Below are positions 24,227-32,990 of a stretch of DNA of 64,000 nt, piece after piece. Where the stretch lies: NCBI RefSeq assembly GCF_015547515.1, contig NZ_JADMVE010000001.1:248406-312405 (forward strand), read 5' to 3'. Made by a program: the position numbers and the translations under genes. How positions within the stretch are numbered: position 1 is the stretch's first letter; every line of letters begins with the position of its first letter. The notes under the pieces were generated by a model that was given only the letters and a program-made list of their open reading frames with translations, did no database searches and had not been told where the DNA came from. The stretch comes from Eubacterium sp. 1001713B170207_170306_E7. GTDB lineage: Bacteria > Bacillota > Clostridia > Eubacteriales > Eubacteriaceae.

Positions 24227-25702
24227 CGCCCTGCCCCGGGCCTGCCATACCGGGCGGGGCTCGGGCACCGTCACCAGCTGGCTTCGATCAAAGCCCAGCC
24301 GGACGAGCTGTTCCACGGCGAACTGAACCTTGCCGGACAGCAGGGCTTCCAGTTCAGCGGCCAGGCCCTGGGCGTCGCGGCCTGAGAGGCAGGCGGTCAG
24401 GGTGTCGAGGCATGGTCCGAAGCGGTTGTCCAGGGGCTCCCGGCCGCCGTACAGGCTGCGCAGCGGGCAGCCCCAGAGCAGGAGACTGTCCAGCTCCCGG
24501 TAAACGCCCTGCAGGATCGGGCTGGGAACGTGTTGGGCGATGAAGGACAGGCAGACATAGGGCGCCAGCTCCGGCCGCCCCAGAGAGCGCACCTGCTCGA
24601 GCTGGGCGGACCATTCCCGGACGCCGCCGTCGTCCAGCGCGTCCAGTGTCATCCGGGCCGCCGGGCCGCAGGAAAAGGCCAGCAGCTGCAGAGCCTGGGT
24701 GAACTCCACCAGGCGTTTGCGCACCGCCGGGTTTGAGAAATCGCAGTTTTGGGCGCTCTCCTCCAGAGGCAGCACCTGTGTGCCCACGCCGTTGATCGAG
24801 CGTGTGACGCCCACGCCGCACAGCAGGCTCAGAGTACGGCGCACGGTGCTCAGCGACACGCCATGGGTCTCTGCCAGACGGCCCTGCGAGGGCAGAAAGC
24901 TGCCGGGCGCGCATTCTCCGCGGCAGATCTGGCTGAGCAGCGACCGGGCCAGCGTGTAGCACACCTGGGAGGTTTTCTGGTAGGCGCTCCAGCAGAAAAC
25001 CTCCGGCTCTGGCCCGGGCCGGGCTGTGATTCGGTCTGCGCAGAACTGGTCCAGCGAAGCGCTCAGGCGGTTCTGGAAAGCGGCGAGGGCGCGCCACAGT
25101 CCGGCCCAGTCCTTCTGGCGGCAGAGGGCGATGATCTCAAGGAAAGGGTTTTCCTGCCGGTTAAAGGAATCGACAATCTCCGGCACGCTCAGAAAAGGGG
25201 CGTGGAAAAACATATAGCTCCGCCACACAAGGCGCAGGAGTAGATCGTTTTGAAGGGTGGCGTAGATCTGCTGCAGCTGGTGGATGATCTTGAAGGGCGG
25301 CGGGACCTCGCACTGCCGGGCAGAGGCCTCCAGGCTGTCCAGCCGCTCAGGCGTGGCCTGCCTGAGGGCGCACCACTGGGCGTGGAGAAACAGCGCGGGC
25401 ATGACGTGGCCCAGGTCGCTCATGGCAGCGGCGCGTTGGGCGAACAATTCCTGAACCGCGGCCTCGGAGGCCTGCGCGTCATAGTGGGCGCAGACCACCG
25501 CGCCCAGCTTTTGGGACAGGGTAATGACACCCTCGCGCCTGAGGCGGTTGTAGGCAGGGCGGATTGTATCCAGTGAGACTGAAAACCATTTGGCGGCCTC
25601 CTCAATGGTGGGCAGGCGCTCGCCGCAGGCAAAGGTGCCGAACTGTATCTGTGTTAAAAGGACGCGGTAGACAACCTGCCGCAGATCCATGTTATTTTCC
25701 AT
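24224..25702 (-). CDS. GntR-type regulator with two winged-helix domains
   Basis: 492 residues from the ATG at 25702 (AAAAGGAGGAAACAC upstream). Residues about 5-75 are a GntR winged helix (ERLPTIEEAAKWFSVSLDTI). A second one lies near residues 240-310 (SFLPSQGRLAETHGVSLST, VRRTLSLL). Between and after are helical regions of unknown type; no aminotransferase or FadR/UTRA domain is recognised. Tandem GntR heads in one chain are unusual. It diverges from a hybrid sensor kinase and may control it. Its promoter TTGGCT-N17-TATACT is at 25782-25754. Confidence 0.75.
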   Translation of the reverse strand: MENNMDLRQVVYRVLLTQIQFGTFACGERLPTIEEAAKWFSVSLDTIRPAYNRLRREGVITLSQKLGAVVCAHYDAQASEAAVQELFAQRAAAMSDLGHVMPALFLHAQWCALRQATPERLDSLEASARQCEVPPPFKIIHQLQQIYATLQNDLLLRLVWRSYMFFHAPFLSVPEIVDSFNRQENPFLEIIALCRQKDWAGLWRALAAFQNRLSASLDQFCADRITARPGPEPEVFCWSAYQKTSQVCYTLARSLLSQICRGECAPGSFLPSQGRLAETHGVSLSTVRRTLSLLCGVGVTRSINGVGTQVLPLEESAQNCDFSNPAVRKRLVEFTQALQLLAFSCGPAARMTLDALDDGGVREWSAQLEQVRSLGRPELAPYVCLSFIAQHVPSPILQGVYRELDSLLLWGCPLRSLYGGREPLDNRFGPCLDTLTACLSGRDAQGLAAELEALLSGKVQFAVEQLVRLGFDRSQLVTVPEPRPVWQARGRA

Positions 25703-25753
25703 GTGTTTCCTCCTTTTCCCCAGCCCTTTGGGCCGTGGCGGCTGACTGGTTCC

Positions 25754-25782
25754 AGTATAGCACTGATCGCCGGGAAAGCCAA
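25754..25782 (-). promoter_or_regulatory. Promoter of the tandem GntR gene
   Basis: On the minus strand TTGGCT (25782-25777), 17 nt, TATACT (25759-25754). Confidence 0.6.
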
Positions 25783-25809
25783 TGTTTTTAAAGAAACGAA
25801 GAATCAGCA

Positions 25810-25838
25810 TTGTTATTTTTTGTTTTTCCTGATATACT
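25810..25838 (+). promoter_or_regulatory. Promoter of the hybrid sensor kinase
   Basis: TTGTTA (25810-25815), 17 nt, TATACT (25833-25838), about 80 nt before the start codon. Confidence 0.55.
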
Positions 25839-25917
25839 GATAATAAAAATGGTATATGAACAAGGCTGATGGCCGCCACCGGAAAAGGCGCGCTGCCGGC
25901 AGGGAGGTAGAGTAATA

Positions 25918-28200
25918 ATGAAAAAAAGTGTCCGGATAAAGGCCAGGGAAAGCAGCGGACCGGCGGCAGCGGTAAAGCGGGGAACACCCCTGCTGATTGT
26001 ATGGATTCTGTTGGCGGTGGCGGTTTTAGCCCTGCTGACCATTTTGTTTTACCGATCTCTGGAGCGGGAGATTTACCGGGAGCGCGCGGCTTATCTCAAG
26101 GAGATCTCCGAACAGATCACCACCACCACGGACACCATCTCCACAGCCCAGTGGGACCTGGCGGCCATTTTTTCCACCCAGCTTCAGAGCATGCCGCTGG
26201 CCTCCTTCGAGGGGCTTACTGGCTTTTTGGGCCAGGAGGAGCACGCTTTCTCCCAGGAGGAGGAGGGGCTCTCCCTGCTGGTCTTTGACGACCAGGGGCA
26301 TTACTATAACAGCGCGGGGCGGCAGGAGGCCCTGCCCGGTGAGCTGACCGCCCAGACCGGCGCGGGCTCAGACCGGCAGGTGGTCATCACCACCCTGCAG
26401 TCCACACCCAGCACCACCGACGAGATGGTGTTTGTGCTGCGTCTGGCCCGGCCCGTGGTGGTAGGCGGCAGCGGCGTCACCCTCACCCACGTGGCAGTGG
26501 CCCGGGACATGGCTTTGTTCGACCAGACCTTTCAGGTGCCGGTGTTTTCGGGACAGGGCGAAAACTACATTGTTCGCGCCGACGGCGCCCGGGTCTACCA
26601 CGGCCAGGAGGCCAGCGGGGCGATGGACAACAGCCGCAATGTGCTTGCGCCTTTAAGGGACTACCGGTTTCTCTACGGCAGCTCCTACAGTGCCCTGCAG
26701 GACGCCGTGGCCGCGGGTGAGAGCTACAGCCTGGTGTTTGCCGACGCGGCCGGAAAGCGGTACTATGCCACCAGCGCGCCGCTGAACAGCAATGGCTGGG
26801 TCCTGCTGAGCTTTGTGCCCGAGGACGTGGTGAGCGCCGATATGCAGCAGTTTATGAGAAAAACGCTGCTGGGCATGGGCACCATTGCAGCTGTGGCCAT
26901 CGCCAGCGTGTCCATTGTCATGTATATGGGGGTGCGGTGCCGGGCCAGCCAGAAGTTCATGCGCCAGCAGGAGCAGAGTAATCTTCTGCTGGAGCAGGCT
27001 GTCAGAACCGCCGAGGAGGCCAGCCAGGCCAAAACCGTTTTTCTTTCCCACATGTCTCACGATATCCGCACGCCCATCAACGGCATCATGGGCATGACGG
27101 ACATTGCCAGGCGCAATATGCAGGATCCGGCCCGGGTGTCCGACTGCCTGGGCAAGATCGCGGCCTCCACGCAGCATCTGCTGCGGCTGGTCAACAACGT
27201 GCTGGACATGTCCCGCATCGAGAGCGGCAAAATTGAGCTCGAGGACGAGGTGTTTCATTTGAAGGATGTGCTGGAGGGCTGCTGCAGCGTGGTTTCCGGA
27301 CAGTGCTTTGAAAAGAAGCTCCGTCTGGAAAAAAAGTTTACCGACATCCACAGCCCCTACCTGCGCGGGGACGCCCTGCACCTGCGCCAGATCATCATCA
27401 ACCTGCTCAGCAACGCCATCAAGTTCACGCCCGAGGGCGGCGTGATCGTCTTTACCGCCCGGCAGATGGCCAGGCACAACGGGACCGTGGGGCTGTACCT
27501 GGCCATCCGTGACAACGGCATCGGCATGAGCGAGGCTTTCCAGAAGAAAATCTTCGAGCCCTTTGCCCAGGAGGACGGCAAGGCCCGCAGCCAGTACCAT
27601 GGCACCGGGCTCGGCATGTCCATTGTCCGGCAGCTGGTGGATCTGATGGACGGGGAGATCGAGGTCCAGAGCGCCCAGGGCCATGGCAGCACCTTTACCG
27701 TCAGCCTCAGGCTGCCTGTCGGCGAAGCGCCCGAGACAAAGGAGGCCGAGCCGGAGGAAACAAATTGCAGCGGCCTGGACCAGGTGCGGATTCTGCTGGT
27801 GGAGGACAATGCCCTGAACCTGGAGATCGCCCAATATATCCTGGAGGAGTGCGGCGCCGTGGTGACTTCGGCCGGCAACGGCAGGGAGGCCCTGGATCTT
27901 TTCAGGCAGCAGCCCGAAAACAGCTTTGACGTGATTCTGATGGACATTATGATGCCGGTCATGGACGGCCTGGAGGCCACCCGCTGTATCCGCAGATGCG
28001 ATAAGGGCGACGCGGCCAGTATTCCCATTGTGGCCATGACCGCCAACGCCTACGCCCGGGACCGGCGGGCCGTGATGGAGGCCGGCATGGACCACTACCT
28101 GTCCAAGCCCATCCAGCGGGAGAAGCTCATCGCCCTGCTGGAAACACTGACCAAGGGCCCGACACAGGCGGTCCGCACACCCGACGTCCCCCAGACTTGA
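25918..28200 (+). CDS. Membrane hybrid sensor histidine kinase/response regulator
   Basis: 760 residues. TM helix at about 22-45 (LLIVWILLAVAVLALLTILF), an extracytoplasmic Cache-like sensor to about residue 300, a second TM near 305-330, then HisKA with FLSHMSHDIRTPINGIMGMT, HATPase (NLLSNAIKFTPEGG, DNGIGMSEAF, GTGLGMSIVRQL) and a C-terminal receiver (LLVEDNALNLEIAQY, LMDIMMPVMDG, KPI). It autophosphorylates and passes phosphate to its own receiver. ATG follows CAGGGAGGTAGAG. No HPt domain is fused. Divergent to the tandem GntR gene; the next two-component pair has its own promoter. Confidence 0.88.
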   Translation: MKKSVRIKARESSGPAAAVKRGTPLLIVWILLAVAVLALLTILFYRSLEREIYRERAAYLKEISEQITTTTDTISTAQWDLAAIFSTQLQSMPLASFEGLTGFLGQEEHAFSQEEEGLSLLVFDDQGHYYNSAGRQEALPGELTAQTGAGSDRQVVITTLQSTPSTTDEMVFVLRLARPVVVGGSGVTLTHVAVARDMALFDQTFQVPVFSGQGENYIVRADGARVYHGQEASGAMDNSRNVLAPLRDYRFLYGSSYSALQDAVAAGESYSLVFADAAGKRYYATSAPLNSNGWVLLSFVPEDVVSADMQQFMRKTLLGMGTIAAVAIASVSIVMYMGVRCRASQKFMRQQEQSNLLLEQAVRTAEEASQAKTVFLSHMSHDIRTPINGIMGMTDIARRNMQDPARVSDCLGKIAASTQHLLRLVNNVLDMSRIESGKIELEDEVFHLKDVLEGCCSVVSGQCFEKKLRLEKKFTDIHSPYLRGDALHLRQIIINLLSNAIKFTPEGGVIVFTARQMARHNGTVGLYLAIRDNGIGMSEAFQKKIFEPFAQEDGKARSQYHGTGLGMSIVRQLVDLMDGEIEVQSAQGHGSTFTVSLRLPVGEAPETKEAEPEETNCSGLDQVRILLVEDNALNLEIAQYILEECGAVVTSAGNGREALDLFRQQPENSFDVILMDIMMPVMDGLEATRCIRRCDKGDAASIPIVAMTANAYARDRRAVMEAGMDHYLSKPIQREKLIALLETLTKGPTQAVRTPDVPQT

Positions 28201-28225
28201 AATAAAGGCAAAAAACACCTATAAT
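28197..28225 (+). promoter_or_regulatory. Promoter of the two-component pair
   Basis: TTGAAA (28197-28202), 17 nt, TATAAT (28220-28225). The -35 overlaps the stop codon of the preceding hybrid kinase. Confidence 0.72.
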
Positions 28226-28261
28226 AGATTTATCCTATTGAAGAACGAGAGGAGATCGGTT

Positions 28262-29617
28262 ATGTGGATCGAGCTGTTTGCCAATTTTCTGACCTTTTTC
28301 GGCCCGCTTTTTCTGCGGTACTATCCGTTCCGCAGCCGGCTGCGCGTGCCCGCCTGGGTGATCGGCCTGTTTGTGGCCCTGGTGTGGGGCGGGGTGGTGG
28401 CCGCGCTTCTGGTCTTTGGCTACTCGGGCCCGCGCACCGTGTGGCTTTACCGCGGCATTACCTTTGTCATCTTTTTTATCTCATCCTGCTTTTTTATAAG
28501 GGACCGGTTCGTCAAGCATTTCTTTGTGTACCTGATCTGCTATACCTTTATGGCCGTGTGCATCGGCATCGCCCAGTTTGTCATGGTGCGCACCGGCGGA
28601 GGCTATCCGGCCATGATCATGGCCACCCTGGTCTTTGATCTGGTCACCTATCCCTTTATCTTTCTGTTTTTCCGCCGGGTGCTGGAGCCGGTGATGGACA
28701 TCGACAACACCCGGATCTGGAACATCATCTGGGTGCCGCCGCTGCTGTCCTGCTTTCTGATTTCCGTGGCCACGCCCGGCATGCTGGACGCCCAGAGCGT
28801 GAGTTATGTGGCCATCCGTACCCTGCTGGGCATCAGCAGCCTTGCCACCTGTTCCATACTGGTCATTGCGCTGGGCCACGTGAGGGAGCAGGCCCGCAGA
28901 GAGGCCGAGCTGACCCGGGAGCGGGAGGTGTCCGCCATGAAGCAGAACTTTCTGCACGACCTCTCCCACGAGCTCCAGGTGCCTGTGACCGTGGTGTCCG
29001 GCTTTGCCCAGCTCACCGGGGAGATGATGGACGATCCCGACATCGACCGGGCCGCCGTGCGGGATAACATGCGCCGGGTGGACAGCGAGGCCGGGCGCAT
29101 GGAACGCCTGGTGCGCCAGCTGCTGGACGCCGCGGCGATGGAAAACGGCAGCTTTACCCTGAACCGGCAGGCCGTGGACCTGGTCCCGGTGCTGGAGAAC
29201 GCCGCCAAAGTGCACTTTCCCGTGCTGGACGGCGGCGGCAACACCCTGCGCCTGAGCCTGCCCCAGGACCTGCCGCCAGTGGACGGCGACCGGGAGCGGC
29301 TGCTGCAGGTAGTGCTGAACCTGCTGACCAACGCGGCCAAGCACACCCGGAACGGCCAGATCACCCTGTCCGCCCAGGAGCGGCACGGACAGGTGGAGGT
29401 GGCCGTGGCCGACACCGGCGAGGGCATAAGCCCCGAGGCCATGTCAAGGCTCTTTAAACGTTACGCCAAGGGCGGCGGGCCCGACAGCCACGGCCTGGGC
29501 CTGTACATCGCCGACCAGATCGTCAAAGCCCACGGCGGCCAGATCGCTGTGGTGAGCGCGCCGGGGAAGGGAACCACTGTGCGCCTGACACTGCCTGTCA
29601 TGGAGAGGAGAGGATAA
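28262..29617 (+). CDS. Multi-TM sensor histidine kinase
   Basis: 451 residues from ATG 28262 (GAGGAGATCGGTT upstream; a TTG at 28238 is less likely). About six membrane helices fill residues 1-205, with no large external domain, so it may sense the membrane or a small signal. HisKA follows: FLHDLSHELQVPVTVVSGFA, with QVP instead of the usual RTP. HATPase: NLLTNAAKHTRNGQ, VADTGEGISPEAM, GLGLYIADQIVKAHGG. Partner response regulator starts 1 nt after. The pair directly precedes the exported-paralogue operon. Confidence 0.87.
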   Translation: MWIELFANFLTFFGPLFLRYYPFRSRLRVPAWVIGLFVALVWGGVVAALLVFGYSGPRTVWLYRGITFVIFFISSCFFIRDRFVKHFFVYLICYTFMAVCIGIAQFVMVRTGGGYPAMIMATLVFDLVTYPFIFLFFRRVLEPVMDIDNTRIWNIIWVPPLLSCFLISVATPGMLDAQSVSYVAIRTLLGISSLATCSILVIALGHVREQARREAELTREREVSAMKQNFLHDLSHELQVPVTVVSGFAQLTGEMMDDPDIDRAAVRDNMRRVDSEAGRMERLVRQLLDAAAMENGSFTLNRQAVDLVPVLENAAKVHFPVLDGGGNTLRLSLPQDLPPVDGDRERLLQVVLNLLTNAAKHTRNGQITLSAQERHGQVEVAVADTGEGISPEAMSRLFKRYAKGGGPDSHGLGLYIADQIVKAHGGQIAVVSAPGKGTTVRLTLPVMERRG

Positions 29618-29618
29618 A

Positions 29619-30308
29619 ATGACCGACAAACATTCACACACTGTACTCATGGTTGAGGACAACGAACACGTGCTGGCCCTTAACCAGTCCGTGCTGCAGC
29701 GCAAGGGCTACCGGGTGCTCACCGCCCGGAGCCTGGCCGAAGCCCACAGTCTGCTGGCCCGGAAGCCCCAGGTGGACGCGGCCGTGCTGGACATCCGGCT
29801 GCCCGATGGCGATGGCCTGGCCTTTATCCCCGAGCTGCGCAGGGCCACTCCGGCTCCGGTGCTCATGCTGACCAGCAGCCAGGACTACGAGAGCATGGTC
29901 CGGGGCCTGACCGGCGGGGCCGACGACTATATGACCAAGCCCTACCGCATTGACGAGCTGCTGGCCCGCATCGACGCCATGATCATCCGGCGGTCGGCGG
30001 CCCTGTCCGCCACCGAGGTAGTGCGGGGCCCCCTGGTGCTGGACACCGTGGCCCAGCGGGGGTTTCTCTTTGAACAGGACATGCTGCTCCAGCCCAGAGA
30101 GTTCGCCCTGCTGCTGTTTCTGATCCGCAGCGGGGAGCAGAGCGTGTCCGCGGACGCGCTGTACGAGGCCGTCTGGAAGCTGCCCCCTGCCGGCAGCGGC
30201 GGCGCCGTCAAGACCACAGTCTCCCGCCTGCGCAGCAAGCTGCGGGGCAGCGGCTATACCATCACCGCAGTCCGCGGCCAGGGCTACCAGTTCGGGCCCG
30301 AGGAATAA
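29619..30308 (+). CDS. OmpR/PhoB-family response regulator
   Basis: 229 residues: receiver domain (MVEDNEHVLALNQSV, phospho-acceptor in VLDIRLPDGDGLAF, KPYRIDELLARI) and a C-terminal winged helix (LLQPREFALLLFLIRSGEQS, KTTVSRLRSKLRG, TAVRGQGYQF). Coupled to the upstream kinase. A 10-bp inverted repeat begins 7 nt after its stop, just before the promoter region of the exported-protein operon, and is a candidate binding site. Confidence 0.9.
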   Translation: MTDKHSHTVLMVEDNEHVLALNQSVLQRKGYRVLTARSLAEAHSLLARKPQVDAAVLDIRLPDGDGLAFIPELRRATPAPVLMLTSSQDYESMVRGLTGGADDYMTKPYRIDELLARIDAMIIRRSAALSATEVVRGPLVLDTVAQRGFLFEQDMLLQPREFALLLFLIRSGEQSVSADALYEAVWKLPPAGSGGAVKTTVSRLRSKLRGSGYTITAVRGQGYQFGPEE

Positions 30309-30314
30309 ACCAGC

Positions 30315-30340
30315 CAAAGGTTACAAATTGGTAACCTTTG
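30315..30340. promoter_or_regulatory. Perfect inverted repeat upstream of exported-protein operon
   Basis: CAAAGGTTAC (30315-30324), 6-nt loop AAATTG, GTAACCTTTG (30331-30340). No T-run follows, so it is a poor terminator and a better operator candidate for the adjacent response regulator. Confidence 0.5.
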
Positions 30341-30363
30341 CAGTTTCGGGGCGTGGATTATAG

Positions 30364-30369
30364 TATAAT
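30364..30369 (+). promoter_or_regulatory. -10 box of exported-protein operon
   Basis: TATAAT at 30364-30369 has no good -35 (CAGTTT at the 17-nt position). A weak -35 next to an inverted repeat fits activator-dependent transcription. Confidence 0.45.
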
Positions 30370-30475
30370 GAACACAGGTGCAGGCGTGTCCCAAAAACAG
30401 GAAGCTGAAATCCGGCTTTCTTTTTTTATTGGTGCGCCGCCGTCAGTCACAATAAGCACAACAGGGAGAAACAGC

Positions 30476-30946
30476 ATGGAAAAATCAAAAGCAAAAAATG
30501 GACTCATCATCGTTTTGGCGCTGCTGCTGCTGGCCGCCATCGGCTTTATCGCCTGGCGCTTCGCGGGCGGCAGGGAGCCGGGCATGGAACCAGGCGTGGT
30601 GGCTCTCACACCCACGCCCGAGGGACAGCAGGCCCCAGACGGCATCCAGGTGCCGGGCTACCCTTTGCTCACAGCCAGCAGCAGCACCGGGGTGCTGGCC
30701 GTTCAGTTTGAGAACCCCGAGGGCAACCCCTGCACCTTCCAGATCGATCTGGTGCTCGAGGACACCGGGGAGACCATCTACCAGTCCGGCCTCTTTAAGC
30801 CGGGCACCGGCATCCGGAACCCAAAGCTGGATAAGGTGCCCGCGCCCGGCAGCTACAACGCCACCATTGTCTACAACACAAAGGGTCTGGAGGATGACAG
30901 CCCCATGAACGGCGCGGCAGTCAAAACCCAGCTCATCGTTGAGTGA
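30476..30946 (+). CDS. Membrane-anchored extracellular beta-domain protein
   Basis: 156 residues from ATG 30476 (AACAGGGAGAAACAGC). One N-terminal TM anchor (IIVLALLLLAAIGFIAWRFA), a Pro/Glu-rich stalk, then a beta-sandwich-like domain: QVPGYPLLTASSSTGVLAV, FENPEGNPCTFQIDLVLED, SGLFKPGTGI, PAPGSYNATIVYNT, MNGAAVKTQLIV. Similar short proteins are frequent in gut Firmicutes beside exported Ig-like proteins; the function is unknown. First gene of the operon. Confidence 0.75.
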   Translation: MEKSKAKNGLIIVLALLLLAAIGFIAWRFAGGREPGMEPGVVALTPTPEGQQAPDGIQVPGYPLLTASSSTGVLAVQFENPEGNPCTFQIDLVLEDTGETIYQSGLFKPGTGIRNPKLDKVPAPGSYNATIVYNTKGLEDDSPMNGAAVKTQLIVE

Positions 30947-30981
30947 CCGGATTTGCCGCACCGCGGCGGAAAGGAAACGTT

Positions 30982-31488
30982 ATGAAACGCAGAAAATTCA
31001 CAGCCGTCCTGCTCCTTGGCGTGCTGCTGGCCGCGGCCGGCGGCAGCGTGTGCCGGGCGGAGAGCCCGGACCGCAGCGTTCCGGTCTCGGTCAATTTTAT
31101 CCCGAAAGCCACCTACCGCGTGGTCATACCCGAGCGGGCCAGCCTGAGCTACGACGGCCGCCTGGAGTACGAACTGGGCGATATCCTGGCCGACCAAATC
31201 GTTCTGCCCGAGGGCAGGGCCCTGCAGGTCAGCATTGTGCAGCCGGCCCTGCGCCTGTACCGGGAAGGCACAGCCGGGCCCGGCAGCACCCTGAGCTACC
31301 AGGCCGCCCTGGCGCCCGCCGGACAGACCGCGCGCACCCGCCAGACCCTGCTGACAGCCGGCGAGCCCTGCGGCCTGTACGCCGCCTTTGACAGCGCGGC
31401 CGCCCGCCAGGCCGGAGCGGGAAAATACGTGAGCCGCCAGGCAAAGGATACCCTGCGCCTGAGCTTTGAACTTGTGGAGGTACCGTGA
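30982..31488 (+). CDS. Secreted Ig-like protein 1 of the paralogue operon
   Basis: 168 residues from ATG 30982 (GGAAAGGAAACGTT). Signal peptide with core AVLLLGVLLAAAGGSVC, cleavage near CRAES. The mature part has the family signature: ATYRVVIPERASLSYDG (aromatic-x-V-x-IP motif) followed by GDILADQIVLPEG and a C-terminal strand LRLSFELVEV. It is the least like the middle genes and more like the last one (34297). Function unknown; exported beta-sandwich. Stop codon overlaps the next start. Confidence 0.72.
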   Translation: MKRRKFTAVLLLGVLLAAAGGSVCRAESPDRSVPVSVNFIPKATYRVVIPERASLSYDGRLEYELGDILADQIVLPEGRALQVSIVQPALRLYREGTAGPGSTLSYQAALAPAGQTARTRQTLLTAGEPCGLYAAFDSAAARQAGAGKYVSRQAKDTLRLSFELVEVP

Positions 31489-31787
31489 TGAAAAAACTGA
31501 GCCTGCTCCTGGCCGTCACCCTGTGGCTGGGCCTGTCCGCCCCGGTGGTCTGCGCCCAGGACGCCGCCACCTACGGCAGCGACCTGACCGTCGGTGTGTC
31601 CCAGGAGCTCATCGACGCCGACCGGGCCGCCCGGGACGGAAAGAACCCTCCCTCCGGGCAGAAGGGCCAGAACCCGCCCACCGGCATGGCCGGCATGGTC
31701 TGGGGGGCCGCTGGCGCCCTGGCGCTGGGGACCGGAGCCGTGGCCCTGCATATGAGCAGCAAGAACAGAAAGCGAGGCAGAAATTGA
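31488..31787 (+). CDS. Small surface protein with sortase-type NPPTG sorting signal
   Basis: 99 residues; ATG 31488 shares one base with the previous stop. Signal peptide MKKLSLLLAVTLWLGLSAP. A short mature region (about 40 residues) leads to NPPTG, then a hydrophobic span MVWGAAGALALGTGAVALHM and a basic tail SKNRKRGRN: the full three-part sortase signal. NPPTG fits the (S/N/P)PxTG motif used by class B sortase of Clostridioides difficile. No sortase gene is in the window. Probably the wall anchor of whatever the paralogues build. Confidence 0.72.
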   Translation: MKKLSLLLAVTLWLGLSAPVVCAQDAATYGSDLTVGVSQELIDADRAARDGKNPPSGQKGQNPPTGMAGMVWGAAGALALGTGAVALHMSSKNRKRGRN

Positions 31788-31789
31788 AA

Positions 31790-32413
31790 ATGAAAATAAA
31801 AACAAAGCACATCACCGCCGCCCTGCTCCTGGCCGCCCTGCTGGCCGCCCCGGTCCGGCCCGTTCTGGCCGGGGACAGTCAACAACAGGTAAGCATACCC
31901 GTGCCCAGTGCAGGGCTCAAAGTGAATTATATAACGCGCAGTTATACCATAACCATACCTGCACGCATTGATTTTGGCAATATGTACTGGACCGGTAACG
32001 GTGTTGACGATGGTACAAAGAATGTGCAGCCTGTCCACTGGACAGAGGCTGCGATTATACTCGGCGAGGTGAGCCCGCCCGATCGTAAGAGCCTGTATTC
32101 TGTCAATGTGACCGTCGAAGCCCGCGACCCGAAGCCCACGCAGGATAAGGCAGGTGAATTCTGGCTGAAAAACGAGACCGAACAGACACCTCTCCGGTAC
32201 CGGATCTACCTGGAAGGTGAGGCAGGCAAGCCGGGGCTCGAAGTAATATCCGGGGGTTCCTTTGGTCTGAACACAAACCCTGAAAACACTGAAGTGACCC
32301 AGAAGATAATGCTGGGCGCGTACGAGCCTGCCAGGGGCAGAGAGCTGGGCCAGTACAAGGGCACGCTGGTCTTTAGCTCAGAGCTGGTCCGTAGAAATCC
32401 AAGCACACCATAG
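31790..32413 (+). CDS. Secreted Ig-like protein 2 of the paralogue operon
   Basis: 207 residues from ATG 31790; a TTG at 31784 overlapping the preceding stop is possible, but the duplicate at 33101 has TTA there, favouring ATG. Signal peptide core TAALLLAALLAAPVRPVLAG. Family signature: VNYITRSYTITIPARIDFG, then a long variable middle with EVSPPDRKSLYSVNVTVEA, ending AYEPARGRELGQYKGTLVFS. The signal peptide and C-terminus are nearly repeated in the gene at 33101. Confidence 0.75.
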   Translation: MKIKTKHITAALLLAALLAAPVRPVLAGDSQQQVSIPVPSAGLKVNYITRSYTITIPARIDFGNMYWTGNGVDDGTKNVQPVHWTEAAIILGEVSPPDRKSLYSVNVTVEARDPKPTQDKAGEFWLKNETEQTPLRYRIYLEGEAGKPGLEVISGGSFGLNTNPENTEVTQKIMLGAYEPARGRELGQYKGTLVFSSELVRRNPSTP

Positions 32414-32426
32414 GAGGCGTTATAAG

Positions 32427-32990
32427 ATGAAAAAGAAAATAACCGCGGCCCTGCTGTGTCTGGGTCTGCTGGTTCTGCCGGCCTCCCAGGCGGCGGCAGA
32501 GTCAGCCGTACCCACAACCGGAGAGGAGACCGCCGACGTATCCCTCAGCTATATGCTTCCCAGCTATCTGGTCACTGTCCCCAAAGATCTGGATTTTGGC
32601 GATCAGGTTCGAGCGGACGGCGACCTGGAGAAGGAACTGAAGGTTTCTGTCCAGGAAATAAAGGCCGTCAACGATGATCCTGCCGAACAGGCGTGGGTCG
32701 AGAGCCACTACCGGGTTAATTTCGATATTTATGGCGGTGGTACACATCATGCGTTTGTCCTGTTACAAGGTACGCCGGAGGGAGGAAACTTGGTAGCCGA
32801 ATACAAGGTCTATAAGTTTGTCGGGACAAATCCGGAGGAGGTGCCCGTTAACGGTTCTTTTGCGACCCTGGCGAAGGATGAGGAGCAAACGGGTAAGATC
32901 GTACTGTCACCGCCAGATCAGGATAAGGATGGTGTATATAAAGGCGTACTCAATTTTAGTGTGAGTCTGAAATGCCAGGACACGCAATAA
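32427..32990 (+). CDS. Secreted Ig-like protein 3 of the paralogue operon
   Basis: 187 residues; ATG follows TAGGAGGCGTTATAAG. Signal peptide KKKITAALLCLGLLVLPASQ. Signature SYMLPSYLVTVPKDLDFGD near residue 42 and C-terminal GVYKGVLNFSVSL. Its upstream region and signal peptide are nearly identical to those of 33708, showing the two are duplicates. Middle part (YRVNFDIYGGGTHHAFVLL, then YKVYKFVG) matches 33708 more loosely. Function unknown. Confidence 0.75.
   Translation: MKKKITAALLCLGLLVLPASQAAAESAVPTTGEETADVSLSYMLPSYLVTVPKDLDFGDQVRADGDLEKELKVSVQEIKAVNDDPAEQAWVESHYRVNFDIYGGGTHHAFVLLQGTPEGGNLVAEYKVYKFVGTNPEEVPVNGSFATLAKDEEQTGKIVLSPPDQDKDGVYKGVLNFSVSLKCQDTQ

Noticed and set aside
26653-28218. 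521-codon minus-strand frame
   Set aside because: Antisense to the HisKA/HATPase/receiver part of the hybrid kinase, whose motifs are unambiguous.
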